DNA of 64,000 bases, from NCBI GenBank assembly GCA_013215445.1, contig JABSRA010000009.1, positions 1 through 64,000 of the forward strand, written 5' to 3'. This DNA is from Oceanospirillaceae bacterium. GTDB lineage: Bacteria > Pseudomonadota > Gammaproteobacteria > Pseudomonadales > Balneatricaceae. Every line of letters begins with the position of its first letter. The first letter of the stretch is position 1. The position numbers were made by a program, and so were the translations under genes. This document shows positions 19,346-28,286 of this stretch, piece after piece. The notes beneath the pieces were generated by a model. That model saw nothing but the letters and a program-made list of their open reading frames with translations, was not told where the DNA came from and made no database searches.

Positions 19346-19940
19346 GGTACTCTCCCTATGACTTAGATCCCCAGTTCGAGATCAATAAATTCACTGGCAA
19401 GCAGACTAAACAAACTGTTCAAAAAAAAGCCAATTATACCTTAAAATAATTTTAAATTAACTTTATACCCCAAATTTAGATGTTTTTCTCAGTCCAACAG
19501 CCATCATAAACGTGCCGTTTAAAGTGGACATTCAAGCTATCTAGCAGCAAAAAACAATCAGCAGCATCACTCTTCACTAAGAAACTGCATGCATAATAAC
19601 TAATTATGAGTATAAGCTCCCCAGAGCGAACCCTAGTGATATGTCAATCCTTTCACTTTAAGCCATACTCTATGTGATCACTAAAGACCGAGTTTCTTCA
19701 CCAGTACGGTACTGGAAAGTACCGATATTTTGGCGTTTTCGGTTTTTTTGTGAGTGGAGTCAATCAGGGGCATTGCCTGCTACATGAGGATTCATCAAGG
19801 GCAGTGTAAGAGAAATTTAATTGCTTGAGCGCACCAGCTTCAGCCTAATACTGAGCATTCATGCAGCGATTAACCGACCGTTAGCTATTACCTAAACTGC
19901 TTCCACAAATACCTGTCGCAGACCTTGTTCACTGGAACTA
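19346..19940. other. Intergenic region, no supported gene
   Basis: About 600 bp with no open frame I can support. It contains a perfect palindrome, CCAGTACGGTACTGG at 19701-19715, and an A+T-rich start that probably carries the promoter of the histidine-phosphatase gene. The following 380 bp contain two gene remnants. Confidence 0.4.
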
Positions 19941-20120
19941 TTATGGAAAACCTCCCTGGTAAGGGTAGAGTTTGCCACTGCGATCAACAAATTTTCCGGC
20001 ATCGGCCAAAGTCACTGTTTTTAACAACTCGCGCATCAATCCCACACTCTCTGCTGCGGTATAAATACCTGTAGCGCAGGTCATATCGGTTATGGTGGCC
20101 CGAGCCGCAGTAATAAATAG
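19941..20120 (-). pseudogene. Unrecognised protein-coding remnant
   Basis: A 60-codon open stretch on the minus strand has protein-like composition, including GLMRELLKTVTLADAGKFVD and GKLYPYQGG, and ends in TAA at 19941. It lacks a start codon and ribosome site and breaks off where the plus-strand aldolase-like remnant begins. I do not recognise the family. It reads like the C-terminal end of a lost gene, but chance cannot be excluded. Confidence 0.35.
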
Positions 20121-20159
20121 ACAATGTTGTGACCGGCCATAGCATGCCCCAGGGAGATA

Positions 20160-20318
20160 GTGGCAGCGGGTACTTTAGCCAGCGCTAGGTATGCTATTGA
20201 AGAACTAGAAGAGAGTGCCAAACTGACCATTATTCTCAAAAACCAACACTGTAGAGAGATTCCGTCACCAAAGGTTAACGAGCTCTTAGTAAAATATGGG
20301 CATCAATCAACGGGGTAA
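20160..20318 (+). pseudogene. C-terminal remnant resembling a class II aldolase
   Basis: A 52-codon open stretch ending in TAA at 20316-20318 reads VAAGTLASARYAIEELEESA, then KLTIILKN and a tail with IPSPKVNELLVKYG. This resembles the C-terminus of class II aldolase/adducin proteins, where a glycine-rich V-V-x-G-x-T-L-x-x-A segment leads into Y-x-x-E-E-L-E-E-x-A-K and a final L-L-x-K-F-G. The expected NHG-type zinc region upstream is scrambled, so this is a decayed 3' end and not a gene. The family call is from memory only. Confidence 0.45.
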
Positions 20319-20448
20319 ATGTCTTTGTTGAACCTAACAAATCCGCTATTGTATTAACCTGGACATTGTATGCAATGCCGTGATGAGCGATTGGGTGCAC
20401 TATCCGGGTTAGGATCAAACCTTCAATCGCGACAGGAGAGACTACCCT

Positions 20449-20919
20449 ATGCAAGCTCAAGTTGAACGTCAGATGCGCAGCTCAAAAACCATTGCACTAG
20501 TCGCCCATGATAATATGAAAGAGACCTTAATCAACTGGTGTACAGCGCGTCAGCAACAATTATCCAATCACAAGTTAGTCGCCACTGGCACCACAGGCGC
20601 GCTGTTAGAAAAGGCACTGGGGATTAGCATCAAGCGCTACCTCAGTGGCCCGATGGGCGGTGATCAACAAATCGGCGCCGATATTTCCAGTGCCAATATC
20701 GATATCTTGGTGTTTTTTTGGGACCCACTGTCACCCCAGCCCCACGATCCGGATATTAAAGCGCTGTTACGTTTAGCGGCGGTGTGGAATATCCCCGTCG
20801 CCTGTACGCCCTCCTCTGCGGACTTTATGTTCAATAGCAACCTCATTGACAGTGAGTACCAGTATTTAGTCCCCGACTACCAGAGCTACTTATCCAGTAG
20901 AGGGGCTGCGAGTGAATAG
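20449..20919 (+). CDS. mgsA: Methylglyoxal synthase
   Basis: Converts dihydroxyacetone phosphate to methylglyoxal and phosphate, a bypass of lower glycolysis that relieves sugar-phosphate stress. The 156-residue protein has all family marks: IALVAHDNMKETL, ATGTTG (phosphate binding), SGPMGGDQQIGA and the catalytic-Asp segment FFWDPL, then HDPDIKALLRLA and CTPSSADF. Length matches E. coli MgsA (152). An ATG eight codons further in is an alternative start; AGGAG lies 11 bases before the one given. It follows about 1.1 kb of decayed sequence and converges on the amidohydrolase gene. Confidence 0.95.
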   Translation: MQAQVERQMRSSKTIALVAHDNMKETLINWCTARQQQLSNHKLVATGTTGALLEKALGISIKRYLSGPMGGDQQIGADISSANIDILVFFWDPLSPQPHDPDIKALLRLAAVWNIPVACTPSSADFMFNSNLIDSEYQYLVPDYQSYLSSRGAASE

Positions 20920-20958
20920 AGCGGCCTTTGGCGGAGGCTCTTTAATCACTGAGCGAGA

Positions 20959-22239
20959 TTAAAATAGCCCTTTAGAGAAGGATACCGGTGAATCCTCGCC
21001 AGTTAAATGCAGCTGAGTGACTCTAGGTTCAGTACTGGCAATTACTTTACCTCTTCTGATCACATACAGGCGTTCAGGGCGCAATTGCAATGCTTCAATG
21101 GCGCTGCTGGCCTCGCAAATTACTATATCGGCATGACAGCCCACTTTTAGCCCATAGTCTTCTAAATGCATCACCTTTGCGGCATTTTCAGTCACGGCGG
21201 AAAAAGCCGCCTGCATCTGTTCTACCCCCGTCATCTGTGCGACATGTAACCCCATATGCGCCACATCGAGCATATCGTGAGTGCCAAAACTGTACCAGGG
21301 ATCCATCACACAATCATGGCCGAAGGCGACATTAATCCCCGCGGCTAACATTTCGGGAACGCGGGTCATGCCCCGTCTCTTAGGGTAACTATCACTGCGC
21401 CCCTGTAGGGTTATATTAATCAGTGGGTTAGCCACCACATGTACGCGAGCCTCACGGATTAAAGGGATCAGCTTAGAGACATAATAGTTATCCATCGAGT
21501 GCATGGAGGTTAAGTGTGAGCCTGTCACTCGACCCTGTAAGCCCTGTCGAATAGTCTCACTGGCGAGTACTTCGATGTGCCGCGACATGGGATCGTCGCT
21601 TTCATCACAGTGCATATCCACCAGTAAATCACGCTCTACTGCAATTTCACACAATCTGCGAATGGAGGCCGAGCCATCTGCCATAGTACGTTCAAAATGC
21701 GGGATACCACCGACCACATCGACCCCTTTGTCCAGCGCCCGCAGCAAATTTTGCTCGGCTTTGGGGTAGCGTAAGAAACCGTCTTGAGGGAAAGCGACCA
21801 ACTGGATATCAATAAAATCGCGCATTTGCTCCCGCACTTCTAGCAGCGCCTCTACCGCGAGCAACCTATCATCACTGATATCGACATGGGAGCGAATCGC
21901 CAATGTGCCCCGTGCAATCGACCATCGGCAGAGCTCCAGCGCCCGGGCCTTGATAGCATCGACAGTCAAACTGGGTTTTAACTCTCCCCAGATTTTAATG
22001 CCCTCCAGCAGCGTGCCACTCTGATTGAGCCTAGGTTGTCCGAGTGATAGCGCAGAATCCATGTGAAAGTGGCTGTCTACAAACGGAGCACTGGCTAGAT
22101 GACCATTGCCTTGCAGGGTCTTGCGCGCCGGCGTGATGATGTTTGTTGCGATCTCGGTAATCTTGCCATCGATAATCCCAATGTCTTGGGCTTTTTTCCC
22201 GTTGGCTAAATTAACATTTTTAATCAATAAATCGAGCAT
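20959..22239 (-). CDS. Cytosine-deaminase-like amidohydrolase
   Basis: A 426-residue metal-dependent deaminase of the CodA group (E. coli CodA is 427). Metal ligands are in DSHFHMD (His57, His59), the HCDE motif holds the catalytic Glu, SHLTSMHS holds the next His, and the last ligand is Asp309 in FGHDCVMDPWYSFGTHDML. AFPQDG keeps the substrate-binding Gln. E. coli CodA has Asp314 and Phe316 after its metal Asp313, where this protein has Cys310 and Met312. The pocket therefore differs and the substrate may not be cytosine. The frame extends 14 codons upstream, but AAGGTG precedes the ATG at 22239. It lies 87 bp downstream of the ROK regulator gene on the same strand. Confidence 0.82.
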   Translation of the reverse strand: MLDLLIKNVNLANGKKAQDIGIIDGKITEIATNIITPARKTLQGNGHLASAPFVDSHFHMDSALSLGQPRLNQSGTLLEGIKIWGELKPSLTVDAIKARALELCRWSIARGTLAIRSHVDISDDRLLAVEALLEVREQMRDFIDIQLVAFPQDGFLRYPKAEQNLLRALDKGVDVVGGIPHFERTMADGSASIRRLCEIAVERDLLVDMHCDESDDPMSRHIEVLASETIRQGLQGRVTGSHLTSMHSMDNYYVSKLIPLIREARVHVVANPLINITLQGRSDSYPKRRGMTRVPEMLAAGINVAFGHDCVMDPWYSFGTHDMLDVAHMGLHVAQMTGVEQMQAAFSAVTENAAKVMHLEDYGLKVGCHADIVICEASSAIEALQLRPERLYVIRRGKVIASTEPRVTQLHLTGEDSPVSFSKGLF

Positions 22240-22326
22240 AATAAGCACCTTGATAAAGAGTGGGCATGTCACCTGCTCCACGGCAGGACTTTTGCATTTT
22301 TAGACGATCATTTCCCGACAGTAGAC

Positions 22327-23538
22327 CTAACCCTTAAACAGTAGATTTTGGTCGAGCAGGTAATGTTCAAATAATGGCAGACAGGCACTGCCAACCACCC
22401 TTGGGTCGTAGTTGATAGTGGCTTCTTCCACACTGGGTGCCCCGATGCCCTGCAAATCGATTTTCTGGATTTCACGCTGGATCGCAGCCACAATATTTTT
22501 CCTTATATTCGAGGGAAAAGCACCATCAATGATGACGTGTTCAAAATCGATAACACTGCAACTAGACACGATCGCAATCGCAATGTACTTTGCAATGTAA
22601 TCGATCCAATGCTGGATGTGCTCTTGGTGTTGAGCCCAATCTTTAAGACCTTGCCACAAAAACTCGGGTGATATCTGCGCTTTAAGTAACTGTTTTTCTA
22701 AGAGCGCGACCGAGGCGTGCTCAATTAACTGGGATAATTGACCATCTGGGCCAATCACTGGCATCGGACCAAATGCACCGGCATTTCCCTGAGGACCTGA
22801 AAAAACCGAGTGATTCAGTACCAGACCACCGCCAATAAAAAAACCAATGAAAATATAGCAAAAATCAGTCAATTGTGAGCCGCGACCAAAGACTAATTCA
22901 GCCCCGCAGGCCGCGGTGGCGTCATTTTGAATAATAATCGGATAGGGGCAAAATGCACTTAACTCAGCGGCGATATCAATTTGATGCCACGCGTCAATAG
23001 CCTCCTGTGGAGCACCTATCTCCCGGGACCAATTCCACAATTCATAGGGCATCGCAACCCCCAGACCTATGACTTTTTCTTGTTGGCTAGGGCTTAAAAA
23101 AGCCGTTAAGTAGCCGAGCGAATCCTCGGCAAAAGCAATGATCTTGGCAGCGATAGGATAGTGATATGTGATATGTTTTGAGCAGCGAATTTCCCCGACA
23201 AAATCCATCAATACAATTTCAGCGCGGCGCCTGCCTATTTTTAGACCCAAGGTGAAAACCCCATTGGGGTTTAGCTCCATCGGCACAGAGGGCTGACCCA
23301 CTTTGCCCTTGAGGGATTCGCCACGCAATAGCAACCCCTCTTGTTCTAAGCCACGCATAATAACTGACATCGACTGTGCCGATAGCCCAGTCAGTTTAGC
23401 CAATTCAGCTTTTGCCAGCGGACCGTTGCGGCGAATAAGCGAGAGGATAGCCCGTTCATTATACTCGCGAAGCGTCGATTGATTCGCTCCACCGCCATGT
23501 TTTTGATTTTTAGTTCTTATTTTCACGTCAATGCCCAT
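22327..23538 (-). CDS. ROK-family transcriptional regulator
   Basis: A 403-residue ROK (repressor, ORF, kinase) protein. The N-terminal helix-turn-helix is LAKAELAKLTGLSAQSMSVI and is followed by a sugar-kinase-like body with GLKIGRRRAEIVL. The usual CxCGxxGCxE zinc motif is absent, as in some transport-linked ROK regulators. It is divergent from frcB, and a 29-bp palindrome lies in the shared gap, so it probably represses frcBCAK and responds to a sugar or sugar phosphate. It may be cotranscribed with the downstream amidohydrolase, which is an unusual partner. Confidence 0.85.
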   Translation of the reverse strand: MGIDVKIRTKNQKHGGGANQSTLREYNERAILSLIRRNGPLAKAELAKLTGLSAQSMSVIMRGLEQEGLLLRGESLKGKVGQPSVPMELNPNGVFTLGLKIGRRRAEIVLMDFVGEIRCSKHITYHYPIAAKIIAFAEDSLGYLTAFLSPSQQEKVIGLGVAMPYELWNWSREIGAPQEAIDAWHQIDIAAELSAFCPYPIIIQNDATAACGAELVFGRGSQLTDFCYIFIGFFIGGGLVLNHSVFSGPQGNAGAFGPMPVIGPDGQLSQLIEHASVALLEKQLLKAQISPEFLWQGLKDWAQHQEHIQHWIDYIAKYIAIAIVSSCSVIDFEHVIIDGAFPSNIRKNIVAAIQREIQKIDLQGIGAPSVEEATINYDPRVVGSACLPLFEHYLLDQNLLFKG

Positions 23539-23628
23539 ATTATTATGCCGCTAGCATAGCACCCACAGGATATTACCTAGAAGCATATCTCTCTTAAACA
23601 CTTTATATCTAATAAACTTATCACAAAT

Positions 23629-23657
23629 AATTAATAAATCAATGTGATTTATTAATT
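23629..23657. promoter_or_regulatory. 29-bp perfect palindrome with overlapping promoter, candidate ROK operator
   Basis: Arms AATTAATAAATCA (23629-23641) and TGATTTATTAATT (23645-23657) are exact reverse complements around a 3-base centre. A consensus -35 hexamer TTGACA (23656-23661) overlaps the right arm and a weak -10, TAATTT, lies 17 bp on (23679-23684), oriented towards frcB. Binding there by the divergent ROK protein would block the frc promoter. Confidence 0.65.
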
Positions 23658-23805
23658 GACATAACTCCTGCCAAGAGGTAATTTTAGTGCAGAGCATCAA
23701 GACGTTCGCCAATTAAGCCACCCTCTTTTTAATAAAGTCGGCACGTTACAATGTCGAACCCAAATATGCTTGCCATTCATTCACTAAACCAATGTAGGGA
23801 ACAAG

Positions 23806-24828
23806 ATGAAAAAAACAATTATTGCATCTATGGTCGGTGCTATCACATTAGCAAGTGCTTTAAGCCTCAATGTTCAAGCGGGTGTTGGCGCCTGTCTTAT
23901 CACTAAGACAGACACCAACCCTTTCTTTGTAAAAATGAAAGAGGGTGCCAAGAAAAAAGCTGCTGAGTTGGGTATTGATCTTAAGACATACGCAGGCAAG
24001 ATTGACGGGGACTCTGAATCACAAGTCGCCGCCATTGAAACTTGTATTGCCGATGGCGCCAAGGGTATTTTAATCACCGCCTCTGATACTAGTGGTATCG
24101 TCCCCGCTGTTAAGCAGGCACGCGCTGCTGGTATTCTAGTGATTGCACTAGACACTCCACTAGAGCCCATTGATTCAGCCGATGCAACCTTCGCCACTGA
24201 TAACTTCCTGGCGGGAAAATTAATTGGCCAGTGGGCCGCAGCTGCCCTCGGCGACAAAGCCAAAACCGCTAAAATAGCCATGTTAGATTTAGCCATTAGC
24301 CAGCCATCGGTTGGTGTTTTGCGCGATCAAGGTTTTCTAGAGGGCTTTGGTATTGATCTGGGTGATCCAAACAAGTGGGGCGATGAAACTGATCCACGTA
24401 TTATCGGCCACGAAGTAACCGCCGGCAACGAAGAGGGCGGTCGCAAGGCAATGGAAAATCTGTTGGCCTTGGATTCGGGTATCAATGTTGTCTACACCAT
24501 TAATGAGCCTGCAGCGGCGGGTGCCTACCAAACGCTAAAGGCGTTCGGTTTAGAAAAAGACGTATTAATCGTCTCTGTGGATGGCGGCTGCCCAGGTGTG
24601 CAGAACATCGTTGACGGTGTCATTGGCGCCACCTCTCAGCAATACCCACTACTAATGGCTGCAAAGGGCATTGAGGCGATTGCCAATTGGGCGAAGGACG
24701 GTACTAAGCCGGCTAACACTCCCGGTAAAGCCTTCTATGATACTGGGGTTAACTTAGTCACCGACCAAGCGGTCAATGGTGTAATGTCTATCAACACTAA
24801 AGAGGGAACCGATCGCTGCTGGGGATAA
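23806..24828 (+). CDS. frcB: Fructose-type ABC transporter substrate-binding protein
   Basis: A 340-residue periplasmic binding protein of the ribose/CUT2 class with a signal peptide (residues 1-25, ending VQAG). [43 protein letters not shown] and [13 protein letters not shown] match, from memory, FrcB of Sinorhizobium meliloti closely along the whole length, so fructose is the likeliest ligand. AGGGAA precedes the ATG. Two stem-loops in the following 180-bp gap may protect this transcript so that the binding protein outnumbers the membrane parts. Confidence 0.88.
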   Translation: MKKTIIASMVGAITLASALSLNVQAGVGACLITKTDTNPFFVKMKEGAKKKAAELGIDLKTYAGKIDGDSESQVAAIETCIADGAKGILITASDTSGIVPAVKQARAAGILVIALDTPLEPIDSADATFATDNFLAGKLIGQWAAAALGDKAKTAKIAMLDLAISQPSVGVLRDQGFLEGFGIDLGDPNKWGDETDPRIIGHEVTAGNEEGGRKAMENLLALDSGINVVYTINEPAAAGAYQTLKAFGLEKDVLIVSVDGGCPGVQNIVDGVIGATSQQYPLLMAAKGIEAIANWAKDGTKPANTPGKAFYDTGVNLVTDQAVNGVMSINTKEGTDRCWG

Positions 24829-24836
24829 CCAGCACC

Positions 24837-24899
24837 GCCAGAGACAAACGGTCAAACGTTGTCTCTGGCATGCAGCAGAAGTGGCAACGACCACTTCTG
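24837..24899 (+). other. Two tandem stem-loops between frcB and frcC
   Basis: Stem 1: GCCAGAGACAA (24837-24847) with TTGTCTCTGGC (24859-24869). Stem 2: CAGAAGTGG (24876-24884) with CCACTTCTG (24891-24899). Neither is followed by a T-tract, so RNA stabilisation or partial termination inside the operon is more likely than full termination. Confidence 0.65.
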
Positions 24900-25009
24900 T
24901 CGCTCGAGTAGTGCCTACAAGATTCGGGCTAAATGCTGAAACCTCTCTGAGTTAAACAGCCTGTTTAGTGACATCACTAAACAATCAATAGAATATATCG
25001 AGATATTTC

Positions 25010-26074
25010 ATGACAGATTCCAACGCGATCTCACCCGATCAGAAACTCGGCGCCAATGAAAAAGTTGCCAGTTTTGATAATGATAACCGCAGTTTCATGA
25101 GTAGCATCCAACACCGATTGCACCGTACCCCCTCACTGGTACCACTGGTAGTGCTGATCATTTCTCTGATCGTATTTGGGGTGTTATTGGGTGGAAAATT
25201 TTTCTCACCTTTTGCCTTAACCTTAATTCTACAACAAGTCGCCATCGTCGGTATCGTCGGTGCGGCGCAAAGCTTGGTGATTCTCACCGCCGGTATCGAT
25301 TTATCGGTCGGGGCCATCATGGTGCTCTCTTCGGTTATTATGGGCCAAATGACATTCCGCTACGGTCTACCCCCCGAAGCGGCCATCGCGATTGGTCTGA
25401 CTTGCGGTACCTTGATGGGATACGTCAATGGCTGGTTGGTCGCTGTCATGCGTCTACCCCCCTTTATCGTCACCCTAGGTGTGTGGCAAATAGTATTAGC
25501 CACAAATTTCTTATACTCCGCCAATGAGACCATTCGCAGCCAGGACATCGAAAAACATGCCCCGCTGTTTCATTTTTTTGGCGAGAGAATAAACATAGGC
25601 GGCGCCATTTTTACCTACGGGGTGATTGCCTTTGTTCTTATCGTCGCCTTTTTGACCTATATTCTTAATAATACCGCCTGGGGTAGACACGTTTACGCCG
25701 TGGGGGACGATCCCCAAGCGGCAGAGCTCGCCGGTGTACAAACCAAGAAAATTTTGATTTCTGTCTACATGTTAGCGGGTCTGATCTGCGCTTTTGCCGG
25801 TTGGGCACTGATCGGCCGCATTGGTTCTATCTCTCCCACCTCTGGCCAGTTCGTCAACATTGAATCTATCACTGCTGTGGTCATTGGCGGCATCTCGCTA
25901 TTTGGCGGACGCGGTTCAATCATGGGCATGCTGTTTGGTGCGCTCATTGTCGGGGTCTTTTCGCTCGGCTTGCGGCTACTCGGTACCGACCCCCAGTGGA
26001 CCTATTTGCTGATTGGCGTATTGATCATCAGTGCAGTCGCTATCGATCAATGGATTAGGAGATTAGCAGCATGA
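25010..26074 (+). CDS. frcC: Fructose-type ABC transporter permease
   Basis: A 354-residue inner-membrane permease of the RbsC/CUT2 type with 8-10 hydrophobic helices after a hydrophilic N-terminal 40 residues. The conserved cytoplasmic segments LTAGIDLSVGAIM and GGISLFGGRGSIMGMLFGA are present, as is the EAA-like NTAWGRHVYAVGDDPQAAEL. The last four bases overlap the start of frcA (ATGA), which indicates translational coupling. Third in line after frcB and its hairpins, it forms the channel for the sugar. Confidence 0.88.
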   Translation: MTDSNAISPDQKLGANEKVASFDNDNRSFMSSIQHRLHRTPSLVPLVVLIISLIVFGVLLGGKFFSPFALTLILQQVAIVGIVGAAQSLVILTAGIDLSVGAIMVLSSVIMGQMTFRYGLPPEAAIAIGLTCGTLMGYVNGWLVAVMRLPPFIVTLGVWQIVLATNFLYSANETIRSQDIEKHAPLFHFFGERINIGGAIFTYGVIAFVLIVAFLTYILNNTAWGRHVYAVGDDPQAAELAGVQTKKILISVYMLAGLICAFAGWALIGRIGSISPTSGQFVNIESITAVVIGGISLFGGRGSIMGMLFGALIVGVFSLGLRLLGTDPQWTYLLIGVLIISAVAIDQWIRRLAA

Positions 26075-26847
26075 TTCAGCCCATTTTAAGTGTGCGTAAT
26101 TTAGTCAAGCACTATGGCAGAGTGACGGCCTTGGACAATTGTGATTTTGACTTATACCCCGGTGAAGTTCTGGCCGTAATCGGCGATAACGGCGCGGGGA
26201 AATCAACCTTGATCAAGGCATTAGCCGGAGCTGTACAGCCTGATTCTGGGGATATATTTCTGGACGGTAAAAAAGTTAAATTCACGACGCCTCTTGCTGC
26301 TCAAGCGGCGGGCATAGAGACGGTTTTTCAAACCTTGGCACTGTCTCCGGCACTTTCGATTGTGGATAATATGTTTTTAGGCAGAGAAATACGTAAGCCC
26401 GGTATTATGGGATCCGTATTTCGACAGTTAGACCGGGCAAAAATGCAGCAAATAGCCCGCGATAAACTCACCGAACTGGGATTGATGACTATTCAAAATA
26501 TCAACCAAACTGTTGAGACTTTATCGGGTGGACAGCGTCAGGGAATTTCTGTGGCCCGCGCGGCCGCTTTTGGCTCTAAAGTGATCATCATGGATGAACC
26601 CACCGCCGCACTCGGTGTGAAAGAATCTCAGCGGGTGCTTGAGTTAATTCTCGATGTAAAATCCAAGGGTATTCCAATCGTGCTTATCTCGCACAATATG
26701 CCCCATGTCTTTGAAGTAGCCGATCGCATTCATGTGCACCGTTTAGGCCGTCGTCTCTGTACGCTAAAGCCAGGGGAACACAGCATGGCCGATGCCGTCG
26801 CCTACATGACGGGCGCAAAAGTGCCCGATCAAAGCCTAGTGAATTAA
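26071..26847 (+). CDS. frcA: Fructose-type ABC transporter ATP-binding protein
   Basis: A 258-residue ATPase with Walker A GDNGAGKST, signature LSGGQRQGISVARA and Walker B VIIMDEPTAALG. Most CUT2 transporters use a double-length ATPase of about 500 residues. A single nucleotide-binding domain is the arrangement I recall for FrcA of S. meliloti, so this is a full-length gene and not a truncation. It overlaps frcC by 4 bp and precedes the kinase gene frcK by 90 bp. Confidence 0.88.
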   Translation: MIQPILSVRNLVKHYGRVTALDNCDFDLYPGEVLAVIGDNGAGKSTLIKALAGAVQPDSGDIFLDGKKVKFTTPLAAQAAGIETVFQTLALSPALSIVDNMFLGREIRKPGIMGSVFRQLDRAKMQQIARDKLTELGLMTIQNINQTVETLSGGQRQGISVARAAAFGSKVIIMDEPTAALGVKESQRVLELILDVKSKGIPIVLISHNMPHVFEVADRIHVHRLGRRLCTLKPGEHSMADAVAYMTGAKVPDQSLVN

Positions 26848-26937
26848 GCACCCACTAAAAGTCACTTTGAAACCAGTCCATGAAGGCCCGACAAAGTGAC
26901 ATTCTCCAATCAACCACCTGCTGTACAGGTTTAATCC

Positions 26938-27576
26938 ATGCCAGGCTTTACACTGAATAATCTCGATATCTTGACTGAAAAAATTATCACTGCTAAACAG
27001 CATAAAGCCCGTTTTATGGTTGCTATCATCGGCGCACCAGGCTCTGGAAAATCCACTTTAGCCCAGGCACTGCGTGCGCGCCTCACCAATGAATATCAAT
27101 GTAATTGTGCAATAGTGGCGATGGATGGCTTTCACTTGGATAATACGACCTTAGCCAAGCGCGGGTTACTCGCCGTCAAAGGCTCGCCACAGACCTTTGA
27201 TGTGATGGCGCTGCAAGCGCTATTAAAATCACTTAGGGCTCATCAAACCAGGGTAATGGTGCCCAGCTTTGATCGCGATTTAGATGCGGTTATCGCCGAG
27301 TCTAGCTGTATTGAGATGAAGACCAATATTATCTTGGTTGAAGGCAATTATTTACTGCTCAAAGAGCGGGGTTGGGATAATCTCAGCCAGTACTTTGACA
27401 TGAGCGCCCAGCTTAAAGTACCGAGGGATGAATTACAAAAACGTCTTAGAGAGCGCTGGATAACGCAGGGCTTTGATTGGGAGGGCGCAACGGCGAAAGT
27501 CGATTCGAATGACCTGCCCAATGCTGATTTGGTGGAAAATCACTCAAAACCTGCCGATCTTGAATTAACCAGCTAG
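26938..27576 (+). CDS. frcK: FrcK-like P-loop kinase
   Basis: A 212-residue kinase of the uridine-kinase/pantothenate-kinase-like P-loop group. It has Walker A IGAPGSGKSTLA, a DGFHLDN substrate segment (VAMDGFHLDN) and VEGNYLLL. The position after frcBCA matches the S. meliloti frcBCAK operon, whose last gene encodes such a kinase; its exact substrate there is not something I can confirm. Phosphorylation of imported sugar is the natural guess, although the fold is more common in nucleoside and CoA-precursor kinases. It ends the operon and is followed by an 11-bp inverted repeat. Confidence 0.8.
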   Translation: MPGFTLNNLDILTEKIITAKQHKARFMVAIIGAPGSGKSTLAQALRARLTNEYQCNCAIVAMDGFHLDNTTLAKRGLLAVKGSPQTFDVMALQALLKSLRAHQTRVMVPSFDRDLDAVIAESSCIEMKTNIILVEGNYLLLKERGWDNLSQYFDMSAQLKVPRDELQKRLRERWITQGFDWEGATAKVDSNDLPNADLVENHSKPADLELTS

Positions 27577-27621
27577 CCCAAGCTATGCTCATGATATTGC
27601 AGGCACTATCTGGGCTAGCTG
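27570..27621. other. Inverted repeat at the 3' end of the frc operon
   Basis: Perfect 11-bp arms CAGCTAGCCCA (27570-27580) and TGGGCTAGCTG (27611-27621) with a 30-base loop. The left arm includes the frcK stop codon. No T-tract follows on either strand, so this is a possible but atypical terminator between two convergent genes. Confidence 0.5.
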
Positions 27622-27644
27622 CTGGCTAAGCTGGGTAGAAAATA

Positions 27645-28115
27645 CTACTGGGAGTAACTATCAGGTATCGATGATTTCTGACGCTTGAGTACCGAAGTAC
27701 GACCCAACAGAGCAATCCCTATATAACCACGTAATTTCAATGTATCGATATCTTTTAGTGACATGTACGAAGAATAGGTTTTACCTTTAGCCGGATCGTA
27801 GACAGTTCCGCCCTTCCACTGATCCTTTTTAAAGCTAAACCCCTCGAGGTTTTTTAAGCCCAACAGTGAGCGGCTCTGCAATTCCTTTTTAGGGTTTTTA
27901 ATATCGAATTTGTCTTTTACCACCGCTTCGTGAATATCTTTCACCCAGACAACTTTCCCTTCAAATTTATCGCCGGTACGATAAATTTCAATCACCCCTT
28001 TACCACTTTCGGACAGCCAAAAACCCAGAATATCATTTTCGTTGACGCTGGCAGCAGAAACCACACTGGTGATACTCAGCAAGATCAAAGACGAAAAGAG
28101 TTTCATTAATTTCAT
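27645..28115 (-). CDS. DUF2147 domain-containing exported protein
   Basis: A 156-residue protein with a signal peptide (residues 1-21, LFSSLILLSITSVVSAA) and a DUF2147 domain. The domain shows ILGFWLSESGKGVIEIYR near the start, KFEGKVVW, GGTVYDPAKGKTYSS and the closing LRGYIGIALLGRTSVLKR. The family is periplasmic and often described as stress- or envelope-linked, with no defined activity. AGAGGA precedes the ATG. It is a single gene facing frcK. Confidence 0.85.
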   Translation of the reverse strand: MKLMKLFSSLILLSITSVVSAASVNENDILGFWLSESGKGVIEIYRTGDKFEGKVVWVKDIHEAVVKDKFDIKNPKKELQSRSLLGLKNLEGFSFKKDQWKGGTVYDPAKGKTYSSYMSLKDIDTLKLRGYIGIALLGRTSVLKRQKSSIPDSYSQ

Positions 28116-28286
28116 AGTATTTCCTCTAACAAATTGTTATTTTTATGCACTTTTAGTTACCCAGAAAATATAACTTTACGCTACATATTCCCTATAGGTA
28201 TCTAAAGTAACCTTAACATCATTTATTTGTTTATGGAATTGCTCTTTTGACTCATCCTGACTTTCTAAGCATGCATCTAGCCACTA

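Noticed and set aside
19690-19790. Minus-strand 31-codon frame around the CCAGTAC palindrome as a transposase or small protein remnant
   Set aside because: Too short and no recognisable motif; the palindrome alone explains the apparent order.
26071-26847. frcA as a truncated CUT2 ATPase
   Set aside because: The single-domain length is expected for the fructose-type system and all ATPase motifs are intact.
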